A DNA stretch of 64,000 bases, taken from positions 124,001 through 188,000 of the forward strand of contig JAPOXV010000013.1 in NCBI GenBank assembly GCA_026706935.1, given 5' to 3'. This DNA comes from Gammaproteobacteria bacterium. Lineage in GTDB: Bacteria > Pseudomonadota > Gammaproteobacteria > Pseudomonadales > Azotimanducaceae. Under the pieces are notes generated by a model, which saw only the letters and a list, made by a program, of their open reading frames with translations, searched no databases and had not been told where the DNA came from. Position 1 is the first letter of the stretch. Each line of letters begins with the position of its first letter. A program made the position numbers and the translations under genes. Of this stretch, positions 17,374-26,384 are shown in pieces.

Positions 17374-19332
17374 TTAAATTTTCGTTCGAAAATCGTTTTG
17401 GACGATCGTCGCAGCACCGAATGAATCGCCGTTTCGTTTGGCTTCGAGGGTTTCCTCCTTAATTTCAGTATCGATCCAGAACAAGCCACCACTACTGAAA
17501 ATGCCCGCCGAATTGGCTTGCGTGTTAAAGATGCTACCTGTCGTCGGTGTACCGATGTGTTGCGGTACGCGAATCCACCGCCACGCGGCTTCACGCGTAT
17601 AAGGAACCTGGAACGAAGGTACCATGACGCCGGAATCATGCACCATTCGTTCAAGCACGTGTGCTAACTCAATTCTCTCAGCACGATCAGATGAGCCGCG
17701 GAATTGCATAATCAACTCGTCCATTGCAGGATCCGCCCAAGCCGTAATGTTGTTCGTCTGGGTCCTTTTTGCATTGTCAGAATGGAAGTGTTCCCAATAT
17801 CTCGGTGAAAGACCCTGACTAGCCCATCCACCCCAGGAGATCTGATGCTTTTTCTCCTGTTGTTTCTTGAATGCGGCCGATCCGTCAAGTAATTGAAGCT
17901 CTAACTCGAGCCCCGCCTTCTTAGCTTCCTCCTTGAGAATAACCAAGCGGTCCGTGTGGTGAGATTGACCATAGCTCACAATGAACGATAACCGCTGCCC
18001 ATCTCGAACCAGAATCCCCGTATCATCACGTTCCGTAAAACCGGCACGTTGGAAATACTCCGCAGCTTTATCAAGGTCATATGTACGCGGTTTGATGGTG
18101 TTGTTGTCGTAGTCACCGAAGCCAAGTTGAAAGGTCGGTAAACGTTCGTAATCGCCCCGAAGGATTGTGTTAATAACCCTCTCGAAATTGAGTGCGTGAG
18201 CGATGCCGTAGCGAACATCGCGTTCGCTCAACATCGGTTCATTGGTGTTCATGAACATACCGGTCGATGGTTGTGGTAACTGGTTGTACAACCAGAACTT
18301 ACGAATGTAACCGTTGTCGAACTCCTCGCCTTGTGCCTTATCGTGCCAAAAATCCGGCAGCACAAGACCGAATGTGTCCAATTCAGCTTTTAGAAAGTGC
18401 TGCCACGCCGTGTTGACATCACGGATGACCTTAATGCGAATCCGCGCTGGGTTGAAGCGATTTCGGTAGAAACGCTCATCATTCGCCCACCAGTTTTCGG
18501 TCCTATCCAGGTCGATGTACTTACCTTTACTGACCTCACCTACGTGATAGGGTCCCGTAGTCGGATCCGGACTCCAGTTGTACTGCTCGACCCATTTGTT
18601 CGACATGACATGGAAATGTCGTGGCTTCGGACTGAAGCCGTAGTTGTAGTGCATTTCGTCCATCGGCTTCGCGTCCGCACCTTGCACCCCGTATGTGTAT
18701 TCATCGTACGCTTTAACATCGCGAATACGGTCGGTGTAGTAGTTGTTGTACCAAGGCGCAACGATCTGCTCACTTCGCATGAACTGCACTGCGAAGATGA
18801 AGTCATCGGACGTTACGGGTTCACCATCGGACCACCGCGCTTTCGGATTGATTCGATAGTAAATCGAGCGTCCATCGCTGCCGAATGCCCAATGTGTGGC
18901 GATTGCAGGGATCGCGCGTCGGGTACGAGGATGGAAAGAGACTGGACCGAAATTGTTATACCGTAAATAACCGGTGAACGAACCGTTCGAGTCCGGTCCC
19001 ACCAATCTCAGCGTCAGAGGGAACGTACTCATCGTTGTACGAAACGTACCCCCTTGAATCGCGTCGGGTGAAGCGAACTCAGGATCGCTGTCGTTGGTAA
19101 GCCATTCCAAGTCGCTCGGTAATTCATCGGGTAAACCGTCGCCTTCCGCGACAACGATCGGCGGCAGTTCCACGACCTCAAGATCATCGTCGATCTCCGA
19201 AGTCTCACTGTCCTCCGCATCGATCGCTTCCTCAACTTGACCGCAGCCAACGATGACCAAGGCAGACACAAAGACAGAAAGCGAAAGAGTCAGACCGAAA
19301 TCGCGCATTCGGAAATGTTTGATACGTTTCAT
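17374..19332 (-). CDS. yejA: Peptide-binding lipoprotein, YejA-like (SBP family 5)
   Basis: Start at ATG 19332 (MKRIKHFRMRDF), giving a lipoprotein signal with lipobox IVGC. About 652 residues, longer than DppA/OppA but typical for YejA. Typical SBP_bac_5 features: PAIATHWAFGSDGRSIYYRINPKARWSDGEPVTSDDFIF, then YDLDKAAEYFQRAGF and AWADPAMDELI. The N-terminal mature region is acidic (EEAIDAEDSETSEIDDD), probably a flexible tether. It binds peptides in the periplasm and hands them to YejB/YejE. YejABEF also imports microcin C and other modified peptides in enterobacteria; the substrate here is unknown. Confidence 0.87.
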   Translation of the reverse strand: MKRIKHFRMRDFGLTLSLSVFVSALVIVGCGQVEEAIDAEDSETSEIDDDLEVVELPPIVVAEGDGLPDELPSDLEWLTNDSDPEFASPDAIQGGTFRTTMSTFPLTLRLVGPDSNGSFTGYLRYNNFGPVSFHPRTRRAIPAIATHWAFGSDGRSIYYRINPKARWSDGEPVTSDDFIFAVQFMRSEQIVAPWYNNYYTDRIRDVKAYDEYTYGVQGADAKPMDEMHYNYGFSPKPRHFHVMSNKWVEQYNWSPDPTTGPYHVGEVSKGKYIDLDRTENWWANDERFYRNRFNPARIRIKVIRDVNTAWQHFLKAELDTFGLVLPDFWHDKAQGEEFDNGYIRKFWLYNQLPQPSTGMFMNTNEPMLSERDVRYGIAHALNFERVINTILRGDYERLPTFQLGFGDYDNNTIKPRTYDLDKAAEYFQRAGFTERDDTGILVRDGQRLSFIVSYGQSHHTDRLVILKEEAKKAGLELELQLLDGSAAFKKQQEKKHQISWGGWASQGLSPRYWEHFHSDNAKRTQTNNITAWADPAMDELIMQFRGSSDRAERIELAHVLERMVHDSGVMVPSFQVPYTREAAWRWIRVPQHIGTPTTGSIFNTQANSAGIFSSGGLFWIDTEIKEETLEAKRNGDSFGAATIVQNDFRTKI

Positions 19333-19354
19333 GGGTAGTCCTTCAAAGTTGAGG

Positions 19355-20407
19355 TCACTCGTAGTAGGTGAATTGTTTAGGGTCAAAAGCCTCGCGTATC
19401 GCTTCGCCGACATACGTCACCATGAGCAGCACGATCACCATCGCCACCACAACAGAAGTAACGATCCACGGTGCCTGTAGCTGATTGGTGCCTTGTGAGA
19501 GCAGTTCGCCCCAACTCGGTGTTGGCGGCGGTAACCCAAAACCTAGATAGTCTAGTGCGGTAAGAAAAGTAATCCCACTAGCGATTGAGAATGGCACGAA
19601 GGTCACGATGACCGCGATCGTGTTCGGCAAGATATGCGAGCCGATGATCCGGACGTTTCCTGCACCCAATGCTTGCGCAGCACTTACGTATTCGCGGCCT
19701 TTTTCTTTGTAGGTCGATGTACGCATGTTCCAAGTGAGTTGCATCCACCCAAGTGCCGCCATCACGATCACAAGGGTGAGAAAGCTCGGAACTACGACGC
19801 TCGCAACGATCATGATCACGTAGAGGAACGGGATATTGCTCCAGATCTCGATGACACGTTGGAAGAGCAAGTCGAACGCACCACCGAAATAACCCATCGC
19901 ACATCCAATGATGATCCCCGCGACGTAGTTGAAGGTAAGCAAGAGCCCCGAAAACGCGATCGCGATGCGGAAGCCATAGACCAACCGTGCAACGATGTCG
20001 CGTCCTGTCGTATCGGTTCCCAAGTAGTGCTGATCTTCGAAAGACGGTGCTGCAGGTGGATAGCTACCGATTCTTAGATCATTTTCGAAGGCGTTATACG
20101 GTACGGGCGGCATGAGTACCCAGTTACCTTCATCTTCCCCCTCAAACTTCTCACGCAATTCTCGATAGTTTGTTTCGTATGCGTATTCAAGACCAAACGT
20201 CGAACCAGGATTCATTGCCGTATAGGTCGGAAAGTACAGCTCACCTTCATAGGAAACCATCAGCGCACGACTATTGACTAAAAGCTCTGCGACAAGACAA
20301 AGCGCCAAAAGCACAGCTAATAGGATGGCGGACCAATAACCACGTTTTATCGAGCGGAATCGTTTGAGTTGCTTGATCGTTTGGGGGTTGAGGTTGAGAA
20401 CGCTCAT
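19355..20407 (-). CDS. yejE: Peptide ABC transporter permease, YejE-like
   Basis: A 350-residue inner-membrane protein. An N-terminal TM (about 25-47) is followed by a large periplasmic insertion with NPGSTFGLEYAYE and YPPAAPSFEDQHYLGTDTTGRD, hallmarks of YejE. Five further TM segments enclose the EAA loop (YVSAAQALGAGNVRIIGSHILPN). The start overlaps the yejB stop as ATGA. It forms the translocation channel with YejB. Confidence 0.88.
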   Translation of the reverse strand: MSVLNLNPQTIKQLKRFRSIKRGYWSAILLAVLLALCLVAELLVNSRALMVSYEGELYFPTYTAMNPGSTFGLEYAYETNYRELREKFEGEDEGNWVLMPPVPYNAFENDLRIGSYPPAAPSFEDQHYLGTDTTGRDIVARLVYGFRIAIAFSGLLLTFNYVAGIIIGCAMGYFGGAFDLLFQRVIEIWSNIPFLYVIMIVASVVVPSFLTLVIVMAALGWMQLTWNMRTSTYKEKGREYVSAAQALGAGNVRIIGSHILPNTIAVIVTFVPFSIASGITFLTALDYLGFGLPPPTPSWGELLSQGTNQLQAPWIVTSVVVAMVIVLLMVTYVGEAIREAFDPKQFTYYE

Positions 20408-21453
20408 TGGTTCGAACCTCCACTGCCGAATTTCACTCTTGGATCCACGAACGCGACACAGATATCCGACAGGATGTTGCCGATCAGGAACAAGAGCGAG
20501 GAGATCACCAGAATCCCCATCACTACTGGGTAGTCGCGTTCAACCAGCGACTCGAAACCGAGTAAACCAAAACCGTCGATATTGAAGATCTTCTCAATGA
20601 GGAATGATCCTGTGATCACCAACGTAATAGTGTTTCCGAACGATGTCGCAAGTGGAATGAGACTATTTCGGCAGGCGTGCGCGAATACGGCCCTACGAAA
20701 CGCCATGCCTTTTGCGATAGCAGTCCGCACGTAGTCAGCCGCGAGGTTGTCCATTAGCGAGTTTTTCATGAGCATCGTCGTGACCGCGAAACTCCCCGCG
20801 AGGTATGCGACGAGTGGCAAGGCAGCGTGATCCAGGATATCGAGCGCTTTACCGATCGTCGACAAGTCATCAAAATCGTCGCTTACAAATCCAGAAAGCG
20901 GAAACCACTCTAGATTCGCTGCGAATAACGTCAGACATGCGATACCGACGACATAGCTAGGAATCGCATAGCCAAAGAACACCAACGCTGAGCTGACGTT
21001 ATCGAAAGCGGTTTTATGCTTGATCGCCTTCACAATGCCAAGCGGGATACAAACTCCATATGTCAGTATTAGTGTTGCGACCCCGTAGAAGATGGATATA
21101 GGTAACCGCGACTTGATCGTTTCCCATACAGGTTCGGTATAGCGGGTTGACGTACCCAGATCGAGCGTGAAGACCTTACCGAGCCAATCAAAGTAACTGA
21201 GAATGACAGGTTTATCGAAACCGTAATAACGTTTCAGCTGCTCGATTTGCTCATCCGAAAGGACACTACCACCCCGCCCGTCGATACCAGCAGATATCGT
21301 CGTTGATCCTTCCGCGCCCGCGAGCGCCGCCTCATTGAGCATCCTTTCAATCGGACCGCCCGGTACGAGTCGTGTTAGGGTGAAGACAAGAATCGTGACG
21401 CCGATGAAAGTCGGCAAGATTAGTAGAAATCGTCTGACGAAATAGCTGGTCAC
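20404..21453 (-). CDS. yejB: Peptide ABC transporter permease, YejB-like
   Basis: A 349-residue permease that opens the operon. The N-terminus MTSYFVRRFLLILPTFIGV is typical of DppB/OppB proteins. The insertion EAALAGAEGSTTISAG...GGSVLSDEQIEQLKRYYGFDKP is the YejB-type periplasmic loop. The EAA loop reads YVRTAIAKGMAFRRAVFAHACRNSLIP. Gene order yejB-yejE-yejA-ATPase-ATPase is one operon with overlaps or gaps of 22 bp or fewer. Confidence 0.88.
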   Translation of the reverse strand: MTSYFVRRFLLILPTFIGVTILVFTLTRLVPGGPIERMLNEAALAGAEGSTTISAGIDGRGGSVLSDEQIEQLKRYYGFDKPVILSYFDWLGKVFTLDLGTSTRYTEPVWETIKSRLPISIFYGVATLILTYGVCIPLGIVKAIKHKTAFDNVSSALVFFGYAIPSYVVGIACLTLFAANLEWFPLSGFVSDDFDDLSTIGKALDILDHAALPLVAYLAGSFAVTTMLMKNSLMDNLAADYVRTAIAKGMAFRRAVFAHACRNSLIPLATSFGNTITLVITGSFLIEKIFNIDGFGLLGFESLVERDYPVVMGILVISSLLFLIGNILSDICVAFVDPRVKFGSGGSNQ

Positions 21454-21945
21454 GAAACTACCAAAGTGACGCGCTCCACAAGAAAGGACAGCAGTTGCAG
21501 CCGTCGTGCAATAGTAATACGTTTAGCCATTCATAAGAACGGTTTGACACGATTTGTATTGACATAAAACGCGAGTTCCTGTGTAGACCGGCGTGTAGTG
21601 TTTCATGTTCCATTGTGTTCAGAGAAAGCGTAGATCGCGCTAAATCACTGAATTACGGCATACCTAAACTCAATTGATCAGATCGCGACGTCAATGTATA
21701 TGTCGCCGGGAAAAGGGGTGCGATTCTTCGTAGTGGTTAGACACGCTAAACATGAGACGTGCCGGGATGTCTACCAGCCGTGATCGCGCCACCATCTCAA
21801 GAGTCTGTTCTCACCCGTTGACACATAGCATACGAGCGATCTCCGAGTGCATAATCGCATCGCACAAATCTCTTGCCGCAGTCGATTCGACCGCTCTGGA
21901 TAGTGATGTTCGACGGCTGTCTCCGGTAGGCACTAAGGACTACAC
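21454..21945. other. Intergenic region between divergent operons
   Basis: Holds the divergent promoters of the peptide importer (left) and the reductase (right). TTGACA-like hexamers occur around 21544 and 21559. No gene is recognised. Confidence 0.4.
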
Positions 21946-23019
21946 ATGCCAACAATCACACCCAACGACGGACCAGTTGCGATCACTGGTGCGGCAGGCT
22001 ACATCGGTTCCCACACCGTGCATGCATTTCTCGAGCGAGGTTACACCGTCCGCGCGTGTGTGACCAACATAAACGCGCCGGACAAGGTAAACCACCTGAA
22101 CGCGATGTCGGATGAAGGCCTCCCGGGTTCCCTGGAAATCGTCGAAGGAAACATCTTGCAGGAAGGCAGCTACGACGCTCCGTTCAGTGGGTGTTCGGCC
22201 ATCCTGCATGTCGGTACCCCGATGCTCTATGGCGGTGAGAACACACCACGCGAAACGTATGACGGAATGGTCAACGGTATCTATAGGGTACTTGGTTCTG
22301 CGACCAAGGCAGGAACTGTCAAACGTTTCGTGTACACGAGCTCGTTCGCCGCTATCGGGCATCCCGCGCCTTCAGGTTACGTGTACACGGAGGACGATTG
22401 GGCAGACACCCACCGTGAACGAGATGCAAGTTGGACGGAGAACCGAATCGACCAAGATGGCGGTCTTGCGTACGCTTGGGCAAAGGTTGCCACCGAGCGG
22501 ATTGTGAACACGTATACTGAAGAGCATGGTGGTTTCGACGGTGTCTCGATTTGTCCATGTGTCGTACTCGGTCCACTACTTTCGACGGCGCACGAGGGAC
22601 TAGGCTCGTGGCAATACGCCCTCGCCAGAATGCTAGAGGGAAAACCATGTCCGCGTGGATGGCAAGCGTTGTGGAACATCGTCGACGTTCGTGACGTCGG
22701 TGAGGCTCATGCAAGCGTTTGTGAGAGTGAGAACGTCAATCCAAGTAGTCGCTACCAACTGACAGCGACCGACGAACGAGGTGAGTTAAACGTCGATCAA
22801 CTCCAAGAACACCTACAAAAGCGCTTTCCGGATCTCACGGTGGGCGGCCGACCCGATGAAATGGCCGCGTTTCTTGAGCGACGTGGAAAAATCCACGACG
22901 GTCCTCGTGCTCACTGTACAAAAGCAATCAACGATCTTGGACTTCAAACACGTGCAATTGAGGATACATTGCTACGTACCGGTGAAACGATGATCTCACT
23001 AGGACTCTGCAAACCTTAA
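21946..23019 (+). CDS. NAD(P)-dependent extended-SDR reductase/epimerase
   Basis: A 357-residue protein. The dinucleotide motif VAITGAAGYIGSHTVHAF is near the N-terminus (TGxxGxxG). The active site comprises FVYTSSFAAIG (Ser) and YAWAKVATER (YxxxK). DVRDVGEAHASVCES is typical of dihydroflavonol 4-reductase/cinnamoyl-CoA reductase-like members. Cytoplasmic oxidoreductase; which carbonyl substrate it uses cannot be told from sequence. It stands alone and is followed by the first vapBC locus. Confidence 0.8.
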   Translation: MPTITPNDGPVAITGAAGYIGSHTVHAFLERGYTVRACVTNINAPDKVNHLNAMSDEGLPGSLEIVEGNILQEGSYDAPFSGCSAILHVGTPMLYGGENTPRETYDGMVNGIYRVLGSATKAGTVKRFVYTSSFAAIGHPAPSGYVYTEDDWADTHRERDASWTENRIDQDGGLAYAWAKVATERIVNTYTEEHGGFDGVSICPCVVLGPLLSTAHEGLGSWQYALARMLEGKPCPRGWQALWNIVDVRDVGEAHASVCESENVNPSSRYQLTATDERGELNVDQLQEHLQKRFPDLTVGGRPDEMAAFLERRGKIHDGPRAHCTKAINDLGLQTRAIEDTLLRTGETMISLGLCKP

Positions 23020-23148
23020 TTTCTAGAAGTTTGGCGGTTGCACTGTGTTCACATACTCGTAGTGCCACCTCGGATTAACCGAAAATAACAATGGTAGACT
23101 CTTCACCAATACGGTAGAATTCAATCGGACTTTTTAAGCCTTATATCT

Positions 23149-23409
23149 ATGAGTCTGAATATAAAGAACGAAGAGACCTGTGACCTTGCCGCGGACCTCG
23201 CGGAACTCACTGGCGAAACGAAAACACGTGCGATTACAGTTGCCTTACGCGAACGCCTTGAGCGAGAAAGACGAAAGCGAGATCGAGATATCGAAACAAA
23301 ACTCCAAGAAATGAGGACTATATCGAAGCGCATCGCTGCTCTAATTGGTCCTGGATCCTCCCAGGATCATGGAAAGGAGCTCTACGATGAAGACGGCTTG
23401 CCGTATTGA
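23149..23409 (+). CDS. vapB: VapB-type antitoxin (PSK family), locus 1
   Basis: An 86-residue protein with the Rv0623/PSK-type N-terminus MSLNIKNEETCDLAADLAEL and TGETKTRAITVALRERL, a DNA-binding and self-regulation module; the acidic tail (YDEDGLPY) should bind the toxin. Stop and toxin start overlap as TTGA. Two paralogues occur at 24385 and 45221, sharing LTGETKTxAxTxALxERL. Confidence 0.88.
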   Translation: MSLNIKNEETCDLAADLAELTGETKTRAITVALRERLERERRKRDRDIETKLQEMRTISKRIAALIGPGSSQDHGKELYDEDGLPY

Positions 23410-23798
23410 TCATCGACAGCTCTGCGTTACTTGCGATTTTCTTTGAGGAACCAGAAGCCGATCTCTTCGAATCAGTCATTGCGGCTAACCGATGTCGAAT
23501 GTCTGTTGCGAATGCGCTAGAGTCGACAATCGTTGTAGGTAGACGTATTGGCTCGGGCGCAACGAATGAGCTAGACTTTTACCTTGATCGATCCGATATT
23601 GAATTAGTCGCCATCTCGCTTGATCAGTTTTATTCGGCGCAAAGAGCATGGCATCGGTTCGGTAAAGGAAATCACGCTGCTAAACTCAATTTTGGTGATT
23701 GTTTCGCATACGCGCTTGCTGAAGTTATGGGCGAGCCGTTGCTCTTCAAAGGTCTTGACTTCGCGCAAACTGATATCACCGCAGCCGTTTCGATCTAG
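23406..23798 (+). CDS. vapC: VapC PIN-domain toxin, locus 1
   Basis: Starts at TTG 23406 inside a 4-base overlap with the antitoxin. A 130-residue PIN protein with MIIDSSALLAIFFEE (Asp4), ALESTIVVGRR (Glu), KLNFGDCFAYALA (Asp) and FKGLDFAQTD (Asp): all four acidic positions are present. A ribonuclease toxin likely held inactive by VapB. The weak TTG start and overlap would keep toxin below antitoxin. Confidence 0.88.
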   Translation: MIIDSSALLAIFFEEPEADLFESVIAANRCRMSVANALESTIVVGRRIGSGATNELDFYLDRSDIELVAISLDQFYSAQRAWHRFGKGNHAAKLNFGDCFAYALAEVMGEPLLFKGLDFAQTDITAAVSI

Positions 23799-24384
23799 CT
23801 AGTCGTCGAAATCTCGTCTCATCGGGTCAGATTTCGTTGTCGATCGACTACCTGAGCCCATTATTCCTACCTTCGATATTTCATGAAATATTCAATTACT
23901 AATTGAATATTGCATGAAATCTTCAACTTTACCCGCAACGTTAGTTGCATAAATTTAAGATCCACTAGTCCGTAACTTACTGATTTAACTACATAATTCG
24001 TGTTATACGAACCGACGCGCATATTAATTAGAACGGTAGAGGCGATTCGGGTCTTGGAGTTTAGGACCCGAAATCAACGATACGATCTGGAACGAACATC
24101 CAGTCCTGTAAGTCCATCTTCGATAGTGTGATAGAAGCTCGTTCTGCTTGCTTCCAAGACAGCCAGTCGGTCCTAGTCGGATCACCTCCGCCACTTCACT
24201 GGAATTGCGTTACGGCGCCTCTACGATTGAACTGACTTTAATAAGGAATCCGCGTTCCAGTTATTCGATTTGCTGCCGACCGATGCCGCAGTAATGTGTT
24301 CGCCGAGTAGTCGTTATTACTTTGTGGGAACCCGCATTGATCTTGTTAGAATATAGAAATGTAGCTTCAAATGAGGAAAACTAC
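23799..24384. other. Intergenic region between two vapBC loci
   Basis: No gene recognised. Contains the 43-bp near-perfect palindrome at 23878-23920. The remainder shows no clear remnant of a toxin-antitoxin gene. Confidence 0.45.
23876..23926. repeat. 43-bp near-perfect palindrome overlapping two 20-bp direct repeats
   Basis: The palindrome spans 23878-23920 around a single C at 23899: arms AATATTCAATTA and TAATTGAATATT are perfect, and the outer ATTTCATGA/GCATGAAAT match at all but one base. Two copies of ATATTkCATGAAATmTTCAA start at 23876 and 23907, 31 bp apart (three helical turns). Such spacing suits two repressor dimers on one DNA face. Confidence 0.75.
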
Positions 24385-24639
24385 ATGGCATTGAATATTC
24401 GAAACGATCGAGCCGAGGAACTCGCAATTACAGTTTCTCGACTAACCGGCGAAACGAAGACACAAGCGGTCACACAAGCGCTTCAGGAACGTCTTGACCG
24501 ACTCCGAACGCAAAACTCGAAGAAAAGTATGGTTGAGATCGCGCTCGAAATAGCACGCGAATGCGACAAGCTACCAGAATTGGATAACCGTTCGGCGGAG
24601 GAAATACTCGGTTACGATGAAGATGGATTGCCGAGCTAG
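24385..24639 (+). CDS. vapB: VapB-type antitoxin (PSK family), locus 2
   Basis: Start at ATG 24385 (MALNIRNDRAEELA), preceded by GAGG, rather than the longer frame from 24322, because this gives the family N-terminus. It contains RLTGETKTQAVTQALQERL and an acidic tail DNRSAEEILGYDEDGLPS. The stop TAG shares its G with the toxin GTG start. Closest in this window to the antitoxin at 45221. Confidence 0.87.
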   Translation: MALNIRNDRAEELAITVSRLTGETKTQAVTQALQERLDRLRTQNSKKSMVEIALEIARECDKLPELDNRSAEEILGYDEDGLPS

Positions 24640-25031
24640 TGGTCGTTGATTCTTCAGCGTTGCTTGCGATACTCCTAGAAGAAGATGATCGAGAACTCTA
24701 TTTACGTGCATTGGACTCCGACGAAAAAAGGTTGATGTCAACCGCAACATTCGTTGAAGCAAGCATTGTCGCGGAAAAAAGACGCGGTACGGACGGACTG
24801 CAGAGGCTGGATCAACTTATCGGCGTGACGTCAATTGAGCTTGTTCCCGTTGATATCCATCAAGCACATGCGGCAAGATCTGCGTATCGTGAGTATGGCA
24901 AAGGTAGACATCCAGCTGCATTGAATTTTGGCGATTGTTTCGCTTACGCGCTTGCCAATATATTGATGGAACCGTTGTTATTCAAAGGCAACGATTTTTC
25001 GAGAACTGAAATAGCTACGGTAGCAGTGTAA
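24639..25031 (+). CDS. vapC: VapC PIN-domain toxin, locus 2
   Basis: GTG start overlapping the antitoxin stop by one base. A 130-residue PIN protein: MVVDSSALLAILLEED (Asp4), FVEASIVAEKRR (Glu), ALNFGDCFAYALAN (Asp) and FKGNDFSRTE (Asp). It is a clear paralogue of the toxin 1.2 kb upstream, with the same length and motif layout but divergent in the middle, so the pair is an old tandem duplication or two separate acquisitions. Confidence 0.87.
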   Translation: MVVDSSALLAILLEEDDRELYLRALDSDEKRLMSTATFVEASIVAEKRRGTDGLQRLDQLIGVTSIELVPVDIHQAHAARSAYREYGKGRHPAALNFGDCFAYALANILMEPLLFKGNDFSRTEIATVAV

Positions 25032-25246
25032 ATCAAGCCTATATTCCCGATAACGACCGTCGGATGAAAGCGGCTTCTCAATTGGCGTTATGCAAGGAGC
25101 GATTGTTCAAGTTTGATCTAATAAATGAGCTCGCCATCACGACCATAGACCCCTGTTGGATTGCATCCTCTTGGCTGCCAACCTAGTTAGCTCATTTCTT
25201 CGATATGTAGGATAAACCGCGTTCCCGGCCTCTCTTGGATTTGTCG

Positions 25247-25921
25247 ATGCCCGATGTTGCAACCTACGAATTGATCGATCAAATCGCCATCGTAACCATG
25301 GACGACGGCAAAGCGAACGCATTCAGCCCTGACATGATCGCGACTGTGAACGGGTTGTTGGATCGAGCAGAAAAGGAGGCAAAGGCCGTTGTATTGACCG
25401 GTCGCGATGGCATTTATTCAGGCGGATTTGATCTCCGCGTAATTAGAGGCGACGACCCTCAAGCCGCAGTTGATATGAGACTAGGCGGCACTCGATTGAT
25501 GATGAGGTTATACGGTCTTCCCTTGCCACTCGTCATAGCGGCTAGCGGTCACGCCATCGCCTTGGGCGCTTTCTGTCTTCTCACTGGTGACTATCGAATC
25601 GGCACTGCAGGCGATTTTCGAGTCGGTCTGAATGAAACTTCAATTGGAATGAGTCTGCCACCGTTTGGGCTCATGCTTGCCAGAGAGCGATTGTCGAAAC
25701 GCTACCTTACGCGCGCGACCATGGCCGCAACAATGTTTTCATCAGAAGAAGCCAAAGACGCTGGCTTTCTCGACGAAGTCGTACCTAAGGAGGATCTAGT
25801 CCAAAGAGCACTAGACGTTGCGAGCTCGTACCTTGCGCTCGATGGTCCGGCTTATGCATCCGTGAAACAGGGATTACGAAGCGAATCGATCGCCGCCGTG
25901 CTCGATGGTTTGGACGACTAA
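25247..25921 (+). CDS. Enoyl-CoA hydratase/isomerase (crotonase) family protein
   Basis: Start placed at ATG 25247; a TTG four codons earlier is possible. About 224 residues, slightly short for the family. The crotonase fold is seen in IAIVTMDDGKANAFSPDMI, VVLTGRDGIYSGGFDLRVI (first oxyanion position, SGGFDL) and AASGHAIALGAFCLLTGDYRIG (second oxyanion glycine). The hydratase glutamates are not both evident (NETSIGMSLPP has one), so the reaction could be isomerase, hydrolase or decarboxylase. No beta-oxidation gene is adjacent. Confidence 0.8.
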   Translation: MPDVATYELIDQIAIVTMDDGKANAFSPDMIATVNGLLDRAEKEAKAVVLTGRDGIYSGGFDLRVIRGDDPQAAVDMRLGGTRLMMRLYGLPLPLVIAASGHAIALGAFCLLTGDYRIGTAGDFRVGLNETSIGMSLPPFGLMLARERLSKRYLTRATMAATMFSSEEAKDAGFLDEVVPKEDLVQRALDVASSYLALDGPAYASVKQGLRSESIAAVLDGLDD

Positions 25922-25952
25922 TTCACAACCTCAGTCACGAAGCCAAAGCAGT

Positions 25953-25977
25953 TCTACGACGTTCTACTAATCGTAGA
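25953..25977. terminator. Hairpin between convergent genes
   Basis: The 7-bp arms TCTACGA and TCGTAGA enclose an 11-base loop between the ends of the crotonase gene and the cytochrome gene. There is no clear T-tract on either side, so function as a bidirectional terminator is only suggested by position. Confidence 0.3.
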
Positions 25978-25982
25978 GCGCT

Positions 25983-26384
25983 TCACGGACACGGCGAAAG
26001 ACCCGCGTAAAACGCTGCAAGATCAGCAACGTCTTGGTCGCTCAAGTTTTCGACGAACGGTTGCATCGTAATTTCCTCGCGTTCGCGGTCTCGAAATGCC
26101 TTGATTTGTTTGACCAAGTACTGTTCCTGCTGACCCGCTAGACTCGGCCAAAGCGGATTAATCGACACACCCGCAACACCATGACAGGCAGCACAGAGCG
26201 CGGCCTTCGCCTTGCCCCGCTCCGGATCGCCTTTGAGTGTTGCTTGAGCTTGAACGACCGCGCTATCGAGATCTAGTCTGAACAATGCGGTAATCACGAG
26301 CAGCGCCGCAACAACCGTTAAAGAACGACTCCAACCTAGAAATCTGAATCGGATTGCTCGTTGATTAACTTTGTGCTGCGACAC
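25983..26384 (-). CDS. Monoheme c-type cytochrome, third gene of the norCB operon
   Basis: A 133-residue protein with an N-terminal export segment (about 20-36), then one heme site CAACH (64-68) in AKAALCAACHGVAG, and a likely axial Met in REREEITMQPF. This resembles cytochrome c553/c4-half domains. Its start lies 20 bases inside the end of norB, so it is co-transcribed and probably translationally coupled. It is likely a periplasmic electron donor or carrier for nitric oxide reductase; this is inferred from position. Confidence 0.82.
   Translation of the reverse strand: MSQHKVNQRAIRFRFLGWSRSLTVVAALLVITALFRLDLDSAVVQAQATLKGDPERGKAKAALCAACHGVAGVSINPLWPSLAGQQEQYLVKQIKAFRDREREEITMQPFVENLSDQDVADLAAFYAGLSPCP

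Noticed and set aside
18397-18966. 189-codon plus-strand frame inside yejA
   Set aside because: Lies antisense to a well-supported binding-protein gene; shadow frame.
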